A stretch of DNA of 64,000 nucleotides, taken from NCBI GenBank assembly GCA_036702975.1, contig DATNPX010000006.1:248001-312000 (forward strand). Reading direction: 5' to 3'. The notes below the pieces were generated by a model that saw only the letters and a list, made by a program, of their open reading frames with translations, was not told where the DNA came from and searched no databases. A program made the position numbers and the translations under genes. Positions 17,525 through 26,800 of this stretch are shown piece after piece. Each line of letters starts with the position of its first letter. The first letter of the stretch is position 1. Source of the DNA: DATNPX01 sp036702975. GTDB taxonomy: Bacteria; Cyanobacteriota; Vampirovibrionia; Obscuribacterales; Obscuribacteraceae.

Positions 17525-18067
17525 ATGACCGAGCGCGCCCCAGACGTAATTTTGACCTTCCAGGTGAAGGCCTACGATATTGATGTAGGGGGTGTCGTTC
17601 ACAACAGCGTTTACCTCTTGTGGCTTGACGACGTTCGTACAGCCTTTATGGAGAGGCTCGAAACGATAGAGGCACAGGTGGAAAGAGGCTATATTCCAGT
17701 CCTTTCCAAAACAGAAATCTCTTATCGCCGGGCTGTGAAGTTCGGTGACCGCCCAGTGGCAAAGATGCATTTGACTCATTTGTCAAAAGCGCGCTGGCGC
17801 ATCAGTTGCGATTTCGTAGTGGGCGATGCCATTACGACTCAGGCTGTTCAGGAAGGCTGTATCATCGACATTGTCAGTGGCAGGCCTATCCCTGTACCCG
17901 CGCCGTTCATACGCTACTGGGAACAGAAGCAACAAGATGATCAAAACCAATTAGGTGCACAAGGAAATGGCACCTTGAGTGCTCTCGGCTCACCCGAACG
18001 CGAATGCGAGATTCTTGGGACGGCCGAGCGAAGACATGCAATTCCGGTATCCACGAGCGTTGGTTAG
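17525..18067 (+). CDS. Acyl-CoA thioesterase, 4HBT/YbgC-like hotdog fold
   Basis: This 180-residue protein has the hotdog signature of YbgC/FadM-type thioesterases: YDIDVGGVVHNSVYLLWLDDVR near residues 17-38, then a long helix and strands such as SYRRAVKFGDRP. It should hydrolyse an acyl-CoA. The catalytic aspartate of the DxxGVVxxxxY motif is present. About 50 residues after the fold are low-complexity and unusual. The ATG at 17525 follows AAGGGGA and is preferred to an upstream TTG. It lies downstream of the twin palindromes and 56 bases before an acyl-CoA dehydrogenase, so the two probably form one TetR-controlled operon. Confidence 0.85.
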   Translation: MTERAPDVILTFQVKAYDIDVGGVVHNSVYLLWLDDVRTAFMERLETIEAQVERGYIPVLSKTEISYRRAVKFGDRPVAKMHLTHLSKARWRISCDFVVGDAITTQAVQEGCIIDIVSGRPIPVPAPFIRYWEQKQQDDQNQLGAQGNGTLSALGSPERECEILGTAERRHAIPVSTSVG

Positions 18068-18123
18068 ATAGAGATGAGAAGTTTGAGCGAAGTGCAAAGT
18101 ATTAGTCAGGAGGCTTGAGCACA

Positions 18124-20061
18124 ATGACAGGTTTGAAAGAGAGAAAGGGTAAAGCAGACGCCGCAGAAACCAATCAAGTTAGCTTCGCAGAAACTGCGAT
18201 GCGCCTGGGCGGAAAGACTGAGGAAGAAGCGAGGCGTACTGGTGCAGTCGACATGGCCGACGACCAAGTTGAAGCTCTGTTCGCGCCTCAGTACAAAACG
18301 TCTAACAGCCCTATTCATAAGGCCGTTTGGGAGAGCAAAACGCCGATCAAACTTTTTGCCACTCCTAGATTTGACGAGAAATCTCTCGATCTGCCGGAAG
18401 TGAAGAACTCGATTGAAGTGGTGAAAAAGCACATGAAGGCTAGCACCATTTACGATGATAAAGGCAAGATTTCAGATCAGGTTTTGCTCGATCTGGGCAA
18501 AGCTGGATATTGGGGATTGTTCATTCCTAAGAAATACGGCGGTCAGGGGCTTTCCGTCAGAGCGTTCATGAACTTTCTGGCGCAAGTGGCGACGTTGAAT
18601 CCTATGGTGGCTGCACTGAATTCGGTGCATAGCTGTATTGGTGCCGTGGATCCCCTCTGCGCATTCGGCAACGAAGAGCAAAAGGCGCGCTTTCTGCCTA
18701 AACTCGCCAGCGGAGAAATGATCTCTGCGTTCGGCTTGACTGAGCCAAACGCTGGTTCTGACTTAACTGCCCTGCGCACCACCGCGACACTTGAAGGCGA
18801 CAATTATGTACTGAACGGCGAAAAGTTGTTCATCACCAACGCTGTTCTCGGTCGTACAGTGTGTGTTGTCTGTCTGATCGATGGCAAGCCGGCCTGTCTG
18901 GTTGTTGAATTTCCCCAACAAGAGAGTGAAAGCTTCAAACTCATTCAGTATGGACTCTATGCGGTAAAACGTGCATACAATCAGGGCTTCCGCTTTAAGA
19001 ACTTCAAGGTGCCGAAAGAGAATCTTCTCACCCCCACCGCCGGCGATGGCCTGACAATTGCTTATCATGGACTCAATCGTGGTCGCCTTGCACTTTGTGC
19101 AGCGTCTTCCTCCGGAATGAAGAGCATGTTGGCAAATATGGTGCCATGGTCACAGTTTAGAGAGACATACGGCAATGCCATCATCAAACGCGAACTGGTG
19201 AAGAGACGTATCGCAAAAACCGCCGGATTAATTGCCGGTGCTGAAGCGCTGTACAACTGGGGTTCATGGCTCTTAGACCAGGGATATCGTGGTGAACTAG
19301 AGTGCATTCTTGCCAAAATCTTCGGCAGCGAAGCACAAAAAGAAGTGGCCATCGAATATTTCATGAAGACGCATGGCGGTCGCTCGTTTATGCACGGTCA
19401 CCTATTTGGTGACAATGTGCATGAATTTTTAGCTCCGTGTATTTATGAAGGCGAAGGCGAGATACTTGGTATGGCATTCTTCAAGTCACTTGCCAAAGAT
19501 CATGGTGTGAAATACTTCGAACCGGTCGGCAAGTCGCTTGCCAGAAACAAGTTGAAGACACTCAATCCTGTAAATCCTAAACATGTGTGGGCGTTGAAAA
19601 ATGAGTTGATTCCATACTCGTGCTGGTTTGCCGCGAAAGTTGTTGAGCCGAAGAATGCGCCGCTGCTTCCGGAAATGAATCCCAAGCTGCAAGCGCACGT
19701 GGAATGGGCGACCAGACAACTGCAAGATGCACCGTTTGAACTGTCGCTGAATATGGTCAAGCACCAGCTCAAGCTGACCGACCGTCAGTGCCGCATTGCG
19801 GACATGTCTGAACGTATTCAACACATGATCATAATGCTGGTCACGTGTATGTGGGCTCACTCAACAGGCAACGAAGTCGTTCAAGCTTCCGCGGATATCC
19901 TCTGCCAGACGCTCAAATATAAGCTAACTGGTAAGAGGCAATCCGATGAGTATTATCGCGACCTTTGCAAAGTAGCGGACCTCATCATTGAGAAGGGCTA
20001 TCCTGGCGTGAACGATATTGAAACCGATCCCGTGCTCTTCCCATACAGCAAGAATCAATAG
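18124..20061 (+). CDS. Acyl-CoA dehydrogenase, long form
   Basis: An FAD enzyme that introduces the alpha-beta double bond of acyl-CoA. The core spans about 80-480: GYWGLFIPKKYGGQGLS, the signature FGLTEPNAGSDLTALRT, and a segment ending CIYEGEGEI. The glutamate of YEGEGEI corresponds to the usual catalytic position. At 645 residues it is far longer than typical 380-400 residue enzymes, with an 80-residue N-terminal extension and about 150 C-terminal residues, recalling very-long-chain or FadE-like enzymes. AGGAGG at 18108-18113 supports the ATG at 18124. A hairpin at 20088-20112 closes the operon. Confidence 0.92.
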   Translation: MTGLKERKGKADAAETNQVSFAETAMRLGGKTEEEARRTGAVDMADDQVEALFAPQYKTSNSPIHKAVWESKTPIKLFATPRFDEKSLDLPEVKNSIEVVKKHMKASTIYDDKGKISDQVLLDLGKAGYWGLFIPKKYGGQGLSVRAFMNFLAQVATLNPMVAALNSVHSCIGAVDPLCAFGNEEQKARFLPKLASGEMISAFGLTEPNAGSDLTALRTTATLEGDNYVLNGEKLFITNAVLGRTVCVVCLIDGKPACLVVEFPQQESESFKLIQYGLYAVKRAYNQGFRFKNFKVPKENLLTPTAGDGLTIAYHGLNRGRLALCAASSSGMKSMLANMVPWSQFRETYGNAIIKRELVKRRIAKTAGLIAGAEALYNWGSWLLDQGYRGELECILAKIFGSEAQKEVAIEYFMKTHGGRSFMHGHLFGDNVHEFLAPCIYEGEGEILGMAFFKSLAKDHGVKYFEPVGKSLARNKLKTLNPVNPKHVWALKNELIPYSCWFAAKVVEPKNAPLLPEMNPKLQAHVEWATRQLQDAPFELSLNMVKHQLKLTDRQCRIADMSERIQHMIIMLVTCMWAHSTGNEVVQASADILCQTLKYKLTGKRQSDEYYRDLCKVADLIIEKGYPGVNDIETDPVLFPYSKNQ

Positions 20062-20087
20062 TTCACTAACCGAGTGAGACTTAGAGT

Positions 20088-20112
20088 GCCCCGTTTCTAC
20101 TTGAAGCGGGGC
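20088..20112 (+). terminator. Hairpin after the acyl-CoA dehydrogenase gene
   Basis: GCCCCGTTTC pairs with GAAGCGGGGC (one G-T wobble) around a five-base loop. It begins 27 bases after the stop. Only a weak T-rich stretch follows (GCTTTG), so termination may be partial. Confidence 0.6.
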
Positions 20113-20201
20113 GCTTTGAGATCTATGATCTGTTGATTAATCGCTTTCGGCTCGCATCCGATGCCGATTCACAAGGCTGTACCCGCATAAAGGAAGTCAA
20201 A

Positions 20202-22397
20202 ATGCTTGAGGCTGATGCTCTGAACATGGATTGGACAAAGGCTCGCAATCGTGCCCGGCGACTTGAAGTCAAGGCGCGGGAGAAAAACCTGTTCTCAGGA
20301 GAGAGCACGTTAAAAACTGCCAAGATCTGCGAGGTTCCGGTTCTCAAGCTATCGGCTCATCCCAGGAGTTTGGACCAGCTCAATACTTCGCATGTTGTCC
20401 ATCATCAACACTCATGGCAACCGGTGACGGGAAAATACAATCCTCCTCTGGCACTCGACTGGCAGGAGTCTAAAGATGGACGATTCGACATCTTCTTCAG
20501 TTTGCCTGCTCGAGTACGCTGCCTTGGTTTAGGCGAAAGATTTTCCACCCTCGATTTGCGCGGTGCAAAGCATACTTTGTGCACCACAGACGAAACCAAA
20601 CATACAGAATTTGCTGACAGTCTCTATAAAGCGATTCCCTTCATGATGATTTTTGATGGAGACAATTCTTACGGTTTGCTAGTCGATAATCCGGCACCAC
20701 AACGCTGGGACCTCGACTCCGAACTCGGTGAAGAAGGGAAAATAGAGCTGTTTACGCGGGAAGGTTTTGAACTATATCTCTTCGGACCGGCGCCGATACA
20801 GTCAGTTTTGAAGGCATATTGTGGTCTGACTGGTACAGCGAAGATGCCACCACTCTGGTCGCTCGGGCATCAACAGTGCCGTTGGAGTTATCCTGACGAG
20901 GAAACTGTACGCGAAATAGCAAATGAGTTTCGCGCTAGAAAAATACCATGTGACACCATCTATCTCGATATCGACTACATGGATGAATACAGGGTCTTTA
21001 CTAGCTCTAAGTTGCGTTTCCCAAATTTTACTGAGATGGTCAAAGATCTACGCGCACAGAACTTCAATGTGGTGACGATCATCGATCCAGGCGTCAAACA
21101 AGACGACAAATATGACGTTTACAATGAAGGGATCAAGAAAGATCTCTTCTGCAAAACCATCGAAGGTGAAGTCTATATTGGTCAAGTTTGGCCTGGTCAC
21201 TCAGCTTTCCCAGACTTTCTTAAGGAAGAGACCCGCAACTGGTGGGCCAAACAACACGAGTTTTATACCAAACAGGGCATCGCTGGAATCTGGAATGATA
21301 TGAATGAGCCGTCGCTCTTCAACTGGAATAAACCACTACCGGAAAAGATGGACGCGCTACCGACAGATTCGGCACAACAATTTTGTCATACAGTTGACGG
21401 AAAGCGCCTGGGACATTTGGAAGCGCGAAACCTTTATGGAACTTTGATGTGTAAGAGTACCCATCAAGGTCTTTTGGAGTTGAAGCCCAACGAGAGGACC
21501 TTCGTTTTAACTCGTTCTGCTACTGCCGGCATTCAGAATTATGCTGCCGTCTGGCTCGGAGACAATTATTCCTGGTACGAACACATGGCAAAGAGTATTC
21601 CGATGCTCTTGAACATGAGTATGTCTGGAGTTGCATTTTGCGGTGTGGATATTGGTGGCTTCTTCGGTGACTGTTCACCCGAGATGCTGATCAGATGGTA
21701 CGAAGTTGGCGTCTTTTATCCTCTATTCCGCAATCATTGCTGGTTGGAAGGACGTGCTCAAGAGCCTTTCGCATATTCGGAAGAGACTGAGGCCAAGTGC
21801 AAGAAGCTGATCGAACTGCGTTATAAGTTGCTGCCATATATTTACTCGTTGTTCTGGGAGCATGCCAGCGAAGCAACTCCAATTATGCGTCCATTGCTCT
21901 GGCACTATCCAGCAGATCCAGTGGCCTGCAGTATCGATGATCAATTTTTACTTGGCCCAGACATCATGGTGGCGCCGGTGACTGAGCGAGCGAAAAGTCA
22001 CCGCAACGTCTATTTCCCCGAGGGCGATTGGTATCCACTGGCTGGTGGCGATCACATTCGAGGTGGAAAGAGCGTACCGGTCGAAACTCCCTTAGGTGGA
22101 ATCCCAGCATTTGTTCGCGGCGGTTCGATCATTCCGATGGCAGGACCAATGCAGAGCACAGTCGAATACGATGTCGCTGCGATCACATTCAAGTCTTTTG
22201 GCAATGATTGCGAAGGTATTTTCGTGGAGGATGATGGCAAATCATTCGACTACGAAAAAGGTAAATACAATCAGTGGACCTTGAAACAGACGGGCGACAA
22301 GATTGAAGCCAAGGTCATTCACAAATCGTTTTCCGGTGCAAAGCGTGAATATTTTGCCGAGGTTGGCGCGAAAACTCACTCGATGTCTCTCGAATAG
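20202..22397 (+). CDS. GH31 family alpha-glucosidase
   Basis: This 731-residue glycoside hydrolase of family 31 releases glucose (or xylose) from alpha-linked oligosaccharides. The nucleophile motif GIWNDMNEPSLF lies near residue 370. Substrate-site features include PPLWSLGHQQCRWSYPDE, DTIYLDIDYMDEYRVFT and FVLTRSATAGIQNY, and C-terminal beta domains carry YFPEGDWYPL. No signal peptide is seen, so it is cytosolic. The ATG at 20202 has AAGGAAG before it, making an earlier in-frame ATG at 20133 unlikely. It may cooperate with the GH15 enzyme and glucokinase upstream. Confidence 0.93.
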   Translation: MLEADALNMDWTKARNRARRLEVKAREKNLFSGESTLKTAKICEVPVLKLSAHPRSLDQLNTSHVVHHQHSWQPVTGKYNPPLALDWQESKDGRFDIFFSLPARVRCLGLGERFSTLDLRGAKHTLCTTDETKHTEFADSLYKAIPFMMIFDGDNSYGLLVDNPAPQRWDLDSELGEEGKIELFTREGFELYLFGPAPIQSVLKAYCGLTGTAKMPPLWSLGHQQCRWSYPDEETVREIANEFRARKIPCDTIYLDIDYMDEYRVFTSSKLRFPNFTEMVKDLRAQNFNVVTIIDPGVKQDDKYDVYNEGIKKDLFCKTIEGEVYIGQVWPGHSAFPDFLKEETRNWWAKQHEFYTKQGIAGIWNDMNEPSLFNWNKPLPEKMDALPTDSAQQFCHTVDGKRLGHLEARNLYGTLMCKSTHQGLLELKPNERTFVLTRSATAGIQNYAAVWLGDNYSWYEHMAKSIPMLLNMSMSGVAFCGVDIGGFFGDCSPEMLIRWYEVGVFYPLFRNHCWLEGRAQEPFAYSEETEAKCKKLIELRYKLLPYIYSLFWEHASEATPIMRPLLWHYPADPVACSIDDQFLLGPDIMVAPVTERAKSHRNVYFPEGDWYPLAGGDHIRGGKSVPVETPLGGIPAFVRGGSIIPMAGPMQSTVEYDVAAITFKSFGNDCEGIFVEDDGKSFDYEKGKYNQWTLKQTGDKIEAKVIHKSFSGAKREYFAEVGAKTHSMSLE

Positions 22398-22446
22398 TTT
22401 TTGTGCTCATTAGGGTAGAATTTCTACTTGACCGGGAGCCATGTAA

Positions 22447-23799
22447 GTGTCGGTGAACCCAGCTTATCCGAAGGATCTTGCTGAATTCGTATCTACTAGG
22501 TGGGATACGGAAGAGGCTGGCTCTGCAGCATATTTCGAAGAGCATTCGGAAAAATTCAAGTTACCTTCCCCGGCTCAACTTGAGCAAGTACTATCGACCT
22601 GTTTCCAGGCGAGCCTGATGCTAGAGGAACACCGGTCGGTTGTGTTTCGAGTGGTGTTTGGTTCTCCAAGTTGTTTTCCTCCCGAGCATGGACCGCCCAC
22701 CGGTCTGCATCGTTTAGAGTTTACCGAAGCGAGAAAATTCAGTGCGGCAGAGTTACGGCGTTTATCGCCGGCTGTCTCCTTCCATCGCTCCCTTATCGGT
22801 GTGCATATTGATGAAGACGGCTCCCTTTCTATTTGGGGATTTGTCCACTCAGGACCACGTTGGTTGCGAGCCGTTCATGGTGGCAGGGGGGCAGCACCAC
22901 CAATGCCGCCGACTCTAGTCGTAAATGTAACTGGTCCGGGGCGTGTCGAGGTTTTGAAAGGAAAGGTAACTGTAGGTCAGTTAGTCGATGGACGAATCTG
23001 GGGACGTTCAATGAACGTGTTTGCCTCAAAATGGCTTTCTGAAACATTTTTGGCAGTACGCAAAGAACATTGGGATATGCATTTGCAGCGGCGTGCTCAA
23101 TCGAGAGCAGTTTGGGCAGACCTAAATCCGGACCTGCTGCGCGTGTTTGGACAACACATGGTCAAAAGAGTGATCACCGCAATGCGAACATCCGGTCATG
23201 GTGGCACTCTAGTTGTGCTGCCGGAGGAATCTGCTCGGGGACTGTTTCAGAAAAATCCTTTCGTGTCGCTCAAATATAAGTTTGCCGAAGGCGAACCACG
23301 CGCTCGCTTCAAAAGTCTGCTATTCAACATTCTAGACGGCTTAGCCGAGTACGGCGGACGTTTTCTTGTTGATGGTAGTGGTGGGTTGAGGATGGTCGAT
23401 TGGGAAGACTATGAAGCTACCAATGATCAGAAGATTGCTGATCTAGACGAAGCAATATTTGAAGTCTCGCATTTAATCGCTGGTCTGACTTCTGTCGATG
23501 GTGCAGTTTTGATGACTCAAAGATTTGAACTTTTAGGTTTCGGGGCTGAGATCTACTGTGAAAATGCCGACGTGACGCATGTTGCGAGAGCGCTCGACCT
23601 GGAAGGCAGTGAGTTACGCCAAGAGTCTGTTGAGGGTGTTGGAACGCGTCATAGATCAGCTTTTAGGCTTTGCAACGAGTTGGCGATGGCTCTTGCGATT
23701 GTGGTATCACAGGATGGCAGCATTCATTTTGTTCGCAAGAAAGGCGAGCAGGTCGTCTACTGGGATCACCAGGCGACCGTTAGTTCCTTCGATTTCTGA
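22447..23799 (+). CDS. DACNV-type sensor protein with DisA_N-like domain
   Basis: A 450-residue soluble protein. Residues about 1-320 include a segment with GGRGAAPPMPPTLVVNVTGPG, which I associate with the probable sensor domain called DACNV. The C-terminal part (about 320-450) resembles the diadenylate cyclase (DisA_N) domain. Both hallmark motifs are visible: DGAVLM at 351-356 and GTRHRSAF at about 399-406, then LAIVVSQDGSIHFVRK. In true cyclases DGA and RHR bind ATP and metal, so synthesis or binding of cyclic di-AMP-like nucleotides is possible. The motifs are about 50 residues apart, more than usual. The GTG start at 22447 has GGGAG upstream. Catalytic activity is not proven. Confidence 0.65.
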   Translation: MSVNPAYPKDLAEFVSTRWDTEEAGSAAYFEEHSEKFKLPSPAQLEQVLSTCFQASLMLEEHRSVVFRVVFGSPSCFPPEHGPPTGLHRLEFTEARKFSAAELRRLSPAVSFHRSLIGVHIDEDGSLSIWGFVHSGPRWLRAVHGGRGAAPPMPPTLVVNVTGPGRVEVLKGKVTVGQLVDGRIWGRSMNVFASKWLSETFLAVRKEHWDMHLQRRAQSRAVWADLNPDLLRVFGQHMVKRVITAMRTSGHGGTLVVLPEESARGLFQKNPFVSLKYKFAEGEPRARFKSLLFNILDGLAEYGGRFLVDGSGGLRMVDWEDYEATNDQKIADLDEAIFEVSHLIAGLTSVDGAVLMTQRFELLGFGAEIYCENADVTHVARALDLEGSELRQESVEGVGTRHRSAFRLCNELAMALAIVVSQDGSIHFVRKKGEQVVYWDHQATVSSFDF

Positions 23800-23802
23800 T
23801 TA

Positions 23803-24414
23803 TCAGTCAGACAAGAGCAGAGCCGGCACAAAAAGCTTGCAGCTGTTTATTGCGAAGATAACCCAGCCATCGTCATCTGGTGGTCCATGGGGCACCCGCT
23901 GCACCGATTTAAGAGTGGCGTCGGCATGCTCTTCGCTATCGAAAATGATCGGTAGCTTCGTGCCGTCAGTCCAGAATGTATAGTCGAAACTAGTGAAAAT
24001 CTTGTTGATGCTGACATCGTTTAGAAATGGCGTCAATGGTCCGAAATATAAGATCTCGTCGATGACTTGTTCGAGAATGACTGATTGTTCGAAGTGACTG
24101 AATTCTGCCGGGTCGGCATGAATGTTTTTGCGGGCTATGTGTTTGATTTTGTCCTTTTGTTCTTCTGAGAAACTACCGTCCTTTTTCGCCGGTGTTGGCA
24201 GCAGCGTTCGTAACAAGCTGACGTGAAATCTTCTCCGCTCGCGAATCAGCTCATAGTCGGGCACTTCATTTCTAATTGGTACGACTCGAATGCCTCGCGA
24301 GTCGGCGCTGATCTTAAGTGGTGTATCCGGTTCGATACCAAGCTGCTCCATAATTGCGCGCGGAATTACCAGCGCATAACTTTTTCCATGCTTGATCAGC
24401 TTTTTCTCGGTCAT
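23803..24414 (-). CDS. AbrB-like swapped hairpin fused to CpaF N-terminal-like domain
   Basis: A 203-residue protein. Residues 1-48 form an AbrB/MazE-type DNA-binding hairpin (LIKHGKSYALVIPRAIMEQLGI). Residues about 105-170 (VIDEILYFGPLTPFLNDVSI, then INKIFTSFDYTFWTDGTKL) resemble the N-terminal domain of CpaF/TadA secretion ATPases, which normally reads VLGLGPLEPLLADPSVTEI and continues into the ATPase. No Walker A motif or ATPase domain follows, so this looks like the adaptor domain re-used with a DNA-binding head. It converges on the DAC-like gene with a three-base gap. Its function is unknown; a transcriptional regulator is most likely. Confidence 0.6.
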   Translation of the reverse strand: MTEKKLIKHGKSYALVIPRAIMEQLGIEPDTPLKISADSRGIRVVPIRNEVPDYELIRERRRFHVSLLRTLLPTPAKKDGSFSEEQKDKIKHIARKNIHADPAEFSHFEQSVILEQVIDEILYFGPLTPFLNDVSINKIFTSFDYTFWTDGTKLPIIFDSEEHADATLKSVQRVPHGPPDDDGWVIFAINSCKLFVPALLLSD

Positions 24415-24464
24415 CTGAAGTTCTCTAAGTAGAATTTGTGCATGCCGTTCGGCTTGCTAGTATC

Positions 24465-25547
24465 TCAATGTTTGGCCTGTCCACCTGATAATTGCCGGAT
24501 GCGAGCGTCGATTTTGTTTGCCTCATCCAGTCGTCCAGTATTCTTTAAAACTGTCGAATAGTTCATCAGGATGGGCATTAGCGGCTTTGGATCTTTACAT
24601 TTGTCTAGTGTGGCGATCGATTTCTTGAAATAGCTGTCTGCATCTTTGAACTTTTGCATCATGAATGCCATGGATGCTACGTTTCCGTATGTCGCACCAA
24701 GATTAGACAAAACCATCTGGTTGTTCGGATCTAGCTTGAGTGCTTCTTCCATCTTGGCGATCGCCGCTGCGTATTCGCCTTTCTTCAAAAGTTCTCCCGC
24801 CTCTGCATTCAGATGCATGGCTCGTAAACCTGCATTTGCGCCCGGCCCGAAATCAGTCATTTTTACAGGATCGAACTCCTTTAGAAACTTATCGCCTGCG
24901 CTTGAATAAAGAGTAACGATGGTGCCTACATCTTTCTTCGAGAGTGTCGCACTTTGAGTTGGAGTTGTAGTGGGAAACATGACGTCATCAGGGCTTGTGC
25001 TATGTCCAAGAATCCCCAGAGCGTGACCAAATTCGTGCATTGCAACGTGCGTCGCGAAAGTATCATCTATAGTGCTACCGTCGTGCTGCTTAGTCAGCAA
25101 AATCATCGTCGCTTTGTAGAGACCGTCTCCGTCAACTTGAATCTCGGTGTGTCCCATCTCTTGGGCGAAGTTCATATTTTTGACGTCGTCTGTCCATTTG
25201 ACTTGAATACTGGCTGTACTGACATCGCCTGGTGTAAAAGTGATTTTGCCGCCTGAAGCTTCAGTCCATGCTTTCATCGCCGCATCGATTGCGGCTTTGT
25301 AACTGTCGCGATAGCCTGGAATTGAGGGATTTACATCGATAAAACAAGTAATAGGAACTCGCTTTGCTGGCCATCTTGCGGCACCATGGGCAGCGGCAGC
25401 TGCTAGATAAGTATCGCTCAAATCTGGGGCGGATTGAGCTGCAGTTGTATTGTTCTCCGCGCTTGTACCATCAGCAGAGATGCTCTTTGTCGCACAGCTG
25501 AAGATGAGTGCAACCATTGCGTACAGAGCAAGAACATTGTTTCTCAT
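24465..25547 (-). CDS. Secreted matrixin-like zinc metalloprotease with TPR tail
   Basis: This 360-residue protein begins with a signal peptide (LALYAMVALIFSCATKSISA). The protease domain (about 60-215) contains the metzincin zinc motif HEFGHALGILGH at 171-182 and a Met-turn in DDVMFP, typical of matrixins (M10). After residue 225 come TPR-like helices (LLKKGEYAAAIAKMEEALKL; MVLSNLGATYGNVASM), which probably bind partners. It should cut peptides outside the cytoplasm. No propeptide cysteine switch is evident. It follows queF by 48 bases on the same strand but has no functional link to it. Confidence 0.88.
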   Translation of the reverse strand: MRNNVLALYAMVALIFSCATKSISADGTSAENNTTAAQSAPDLSDTYLAAAAAHGAARWPAKRVPITCFIDVNPSIPGYRDSYKAAIDAAMKAWTEASGGKITFTPGDVSTASIQVKWTDDVKNMNFAQEMGHTEIQVDGDGLYKATMILLTKQHDGSTIDDTFATHVAMHEFGHALGILGHSTSPDDVMFPTTTPTQSATLSKKDVGTIVTLYSSAGDKFLKEFDPVKMTDFGPGANAGLRAMHLNAEAGELLKKGEYAAAIAKMEEALKLDPNNQMVLSNLGATYGNVASMAFMMQKFKDADSYFKKSIATLDKCKDPKPLMPILMNYSTVLKNTGRLDEANKIDARIRQLSGGQAKH

Positions 25548-25595
25548 AGTATTAACACTCGCCTAAATCTTCAGATAGTCCAGAACCGCACGCAA

Positions 25596-26051
25596 TCATC
25601 GTTTTGTCCGACGATATTCGGCTCGTGGAGTCAAAAAGATGCCGCCGCGGGAAGTGAAACGACCCTCGATTCTCAAAATCTCCGGGTCGAGCAAAGTAAT
25701 CAGATCGTTCGCGATTTTATTTATGATGTCTTCCTGGAAGATGCCTTGTTGTCTGAAAGCGCCCAAATAGAGCTTGAGTGATTTTGATTCCACGCAGCGT
25801 TCACGCGGTTCGTAGTCGATTACAATCATACCGAAATCAGGTTGACCGGTGACAGGACACAAACTAGTAAACTCTGGTGCCTCGATGTGAACCATACCTG
25901 TTATGTTGTGTATGTTTTTGCTCGGCTCCCGAAATGCGTTGGGAACCCACTCCAAGAGCGAGACGTTTGGGCTGTCATAGGTGATAGGCGACTTTTGCCC
26001 AAGGTGCTTCAGTTCTAACTGTTCTTCAGCTGTTGTAGTTTTCTTGACCAT
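25596..26051 (-). CDS. queF: NADPH-dependent preQ0 reductase QueF (short type)
   Basis: This 151-residue T-fold enzyme reduces the nitrile of 7-cyano-7-deazaguanine (preQ0) to preQ1 in queuosine synthesis. The nucleophilic cysteine is at about 65 in FTSLCPVTGQPDFG, with the nearby aspartate at about 72, and the substrate motif ESKSLKLYL follows. The length fits the unimodular (YkvM-like) type. AAAGGT precedes the ATG. It is the third gene of a queC-queE-queF operon. Confidence 0.96.
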   Translation of the reverse strand: MVKKTTTAEEQLELKHLGQKSPITYDSPNVSLLEWVPNAFREPSKNIHNITGMVHIEAPEFTSLCPVTGQPDFGMIVIDYEPRERCVESKSLKLYLGAFRQQGIFQEDIINKIANDLITLLDPEILRIEGRFTSRGGIFLTPRAEYRRTKR

Positions 26052-26107
26052 GAATTGGACCTTTCTCCAAAGGGCACTATTGGACTTCTGTTTGAATGGA
26101 CTATCGA

Positions 26108-26800
26108 CTAGTCGATTCCTAAAATCTTGTGAGTTTGCAGAGTCAATTTATATCCGAAAGCCTTTGCTATCGCAACGCAGTGGCGGCGATTCTCAGCATT
26201 TTTTCTCTCGTCGCCCTCGTCAAGAGGCATGACATACACCTGGCTTCCTAATGGCGGCCGGGCTAGACGCAATTCTTTTTCTCTTTCTTGCGTCGAGCGT
26301 TGCGGAAGACCATCATCTAGAGCTGACGAATCTGCCGCCAGTACATACTTATATGCGGTAATACGCGGCACGATCTGGCTGTTGAGAGAGCCGGTTTTAG
26401 GGCTACAAACGATAGATATATGCGGACTGTTCGGTAGATCAAGCCAGAGAGTTCCGTTGGTTTCTAACTGCACATGGAACTTTCTGGTTAGCAGGGCGTT
26501 GATGAGGGGAACTATATTTTGTCTGAAGGGCTCTCCACCTGTAAGCACAATCAACTTGCAGTGCGTAGGGCGAACTTTTTCGATCTGCGCCAACAACTCG
26601 TCGAGATTCGGATGCCATTCTGAACTCTCGAAATCAGTGTCACACCAGAAACACCTCAAATTGCAGCCTGCAAGCCGTATAAAGACTGCGGGATGTCCTG
26701 AAAACGGACCTTCTCCTTGCAGCGTGTAGAACACTTCTTGAATCCAAAGCTGTTCGCCTTGGTCCAGAGTTTGTTGGCGGGCAGGATTTCTACCTAGCAT
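26108..26800 (-). CDS. queE: 7-carboxy-7-deazaguanine synthase QueE (radical SAM)
   Basis: This 230-residue radical SAM enzyme rearranges 6-carboxytetrahydropterin to 7-carboxy-7-deazaguanine. The iron-sulfur cluster cysteines are at 46, 50 and 53 in GCNLRCFWCDTDF, preceded by YTLQGEGPFSGHPAVF; the glycine-rich SAM site is LTGGEPF. Its start overlaps the 3' end of queC by 11 bases, so translation is probably coupled. A recognisable QueD gene, which makes the substrate, is absent from the window. Confidence 0.95.
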   Translation of the reverse strand: MLGRNPARQQTLDQGEQLWIQEVFYTLQGEGPFSGHPAVFIRLAGCNLRCFWCDTDFESSEWHPNLDELLAQIEKVRPTHCKLIVLTGGEPFRQNIVPLINALLTRKFHVQLETNGTLWLDLPNSPHISIVCSPKTGSLNSQIVPRITAYKYVLAADSSALDDGLPQRSTQEREKELRLARPPLGSQVYVMPLDEGDERKNAENRRHCVAIAKAFGYKLTLQTHKILGID

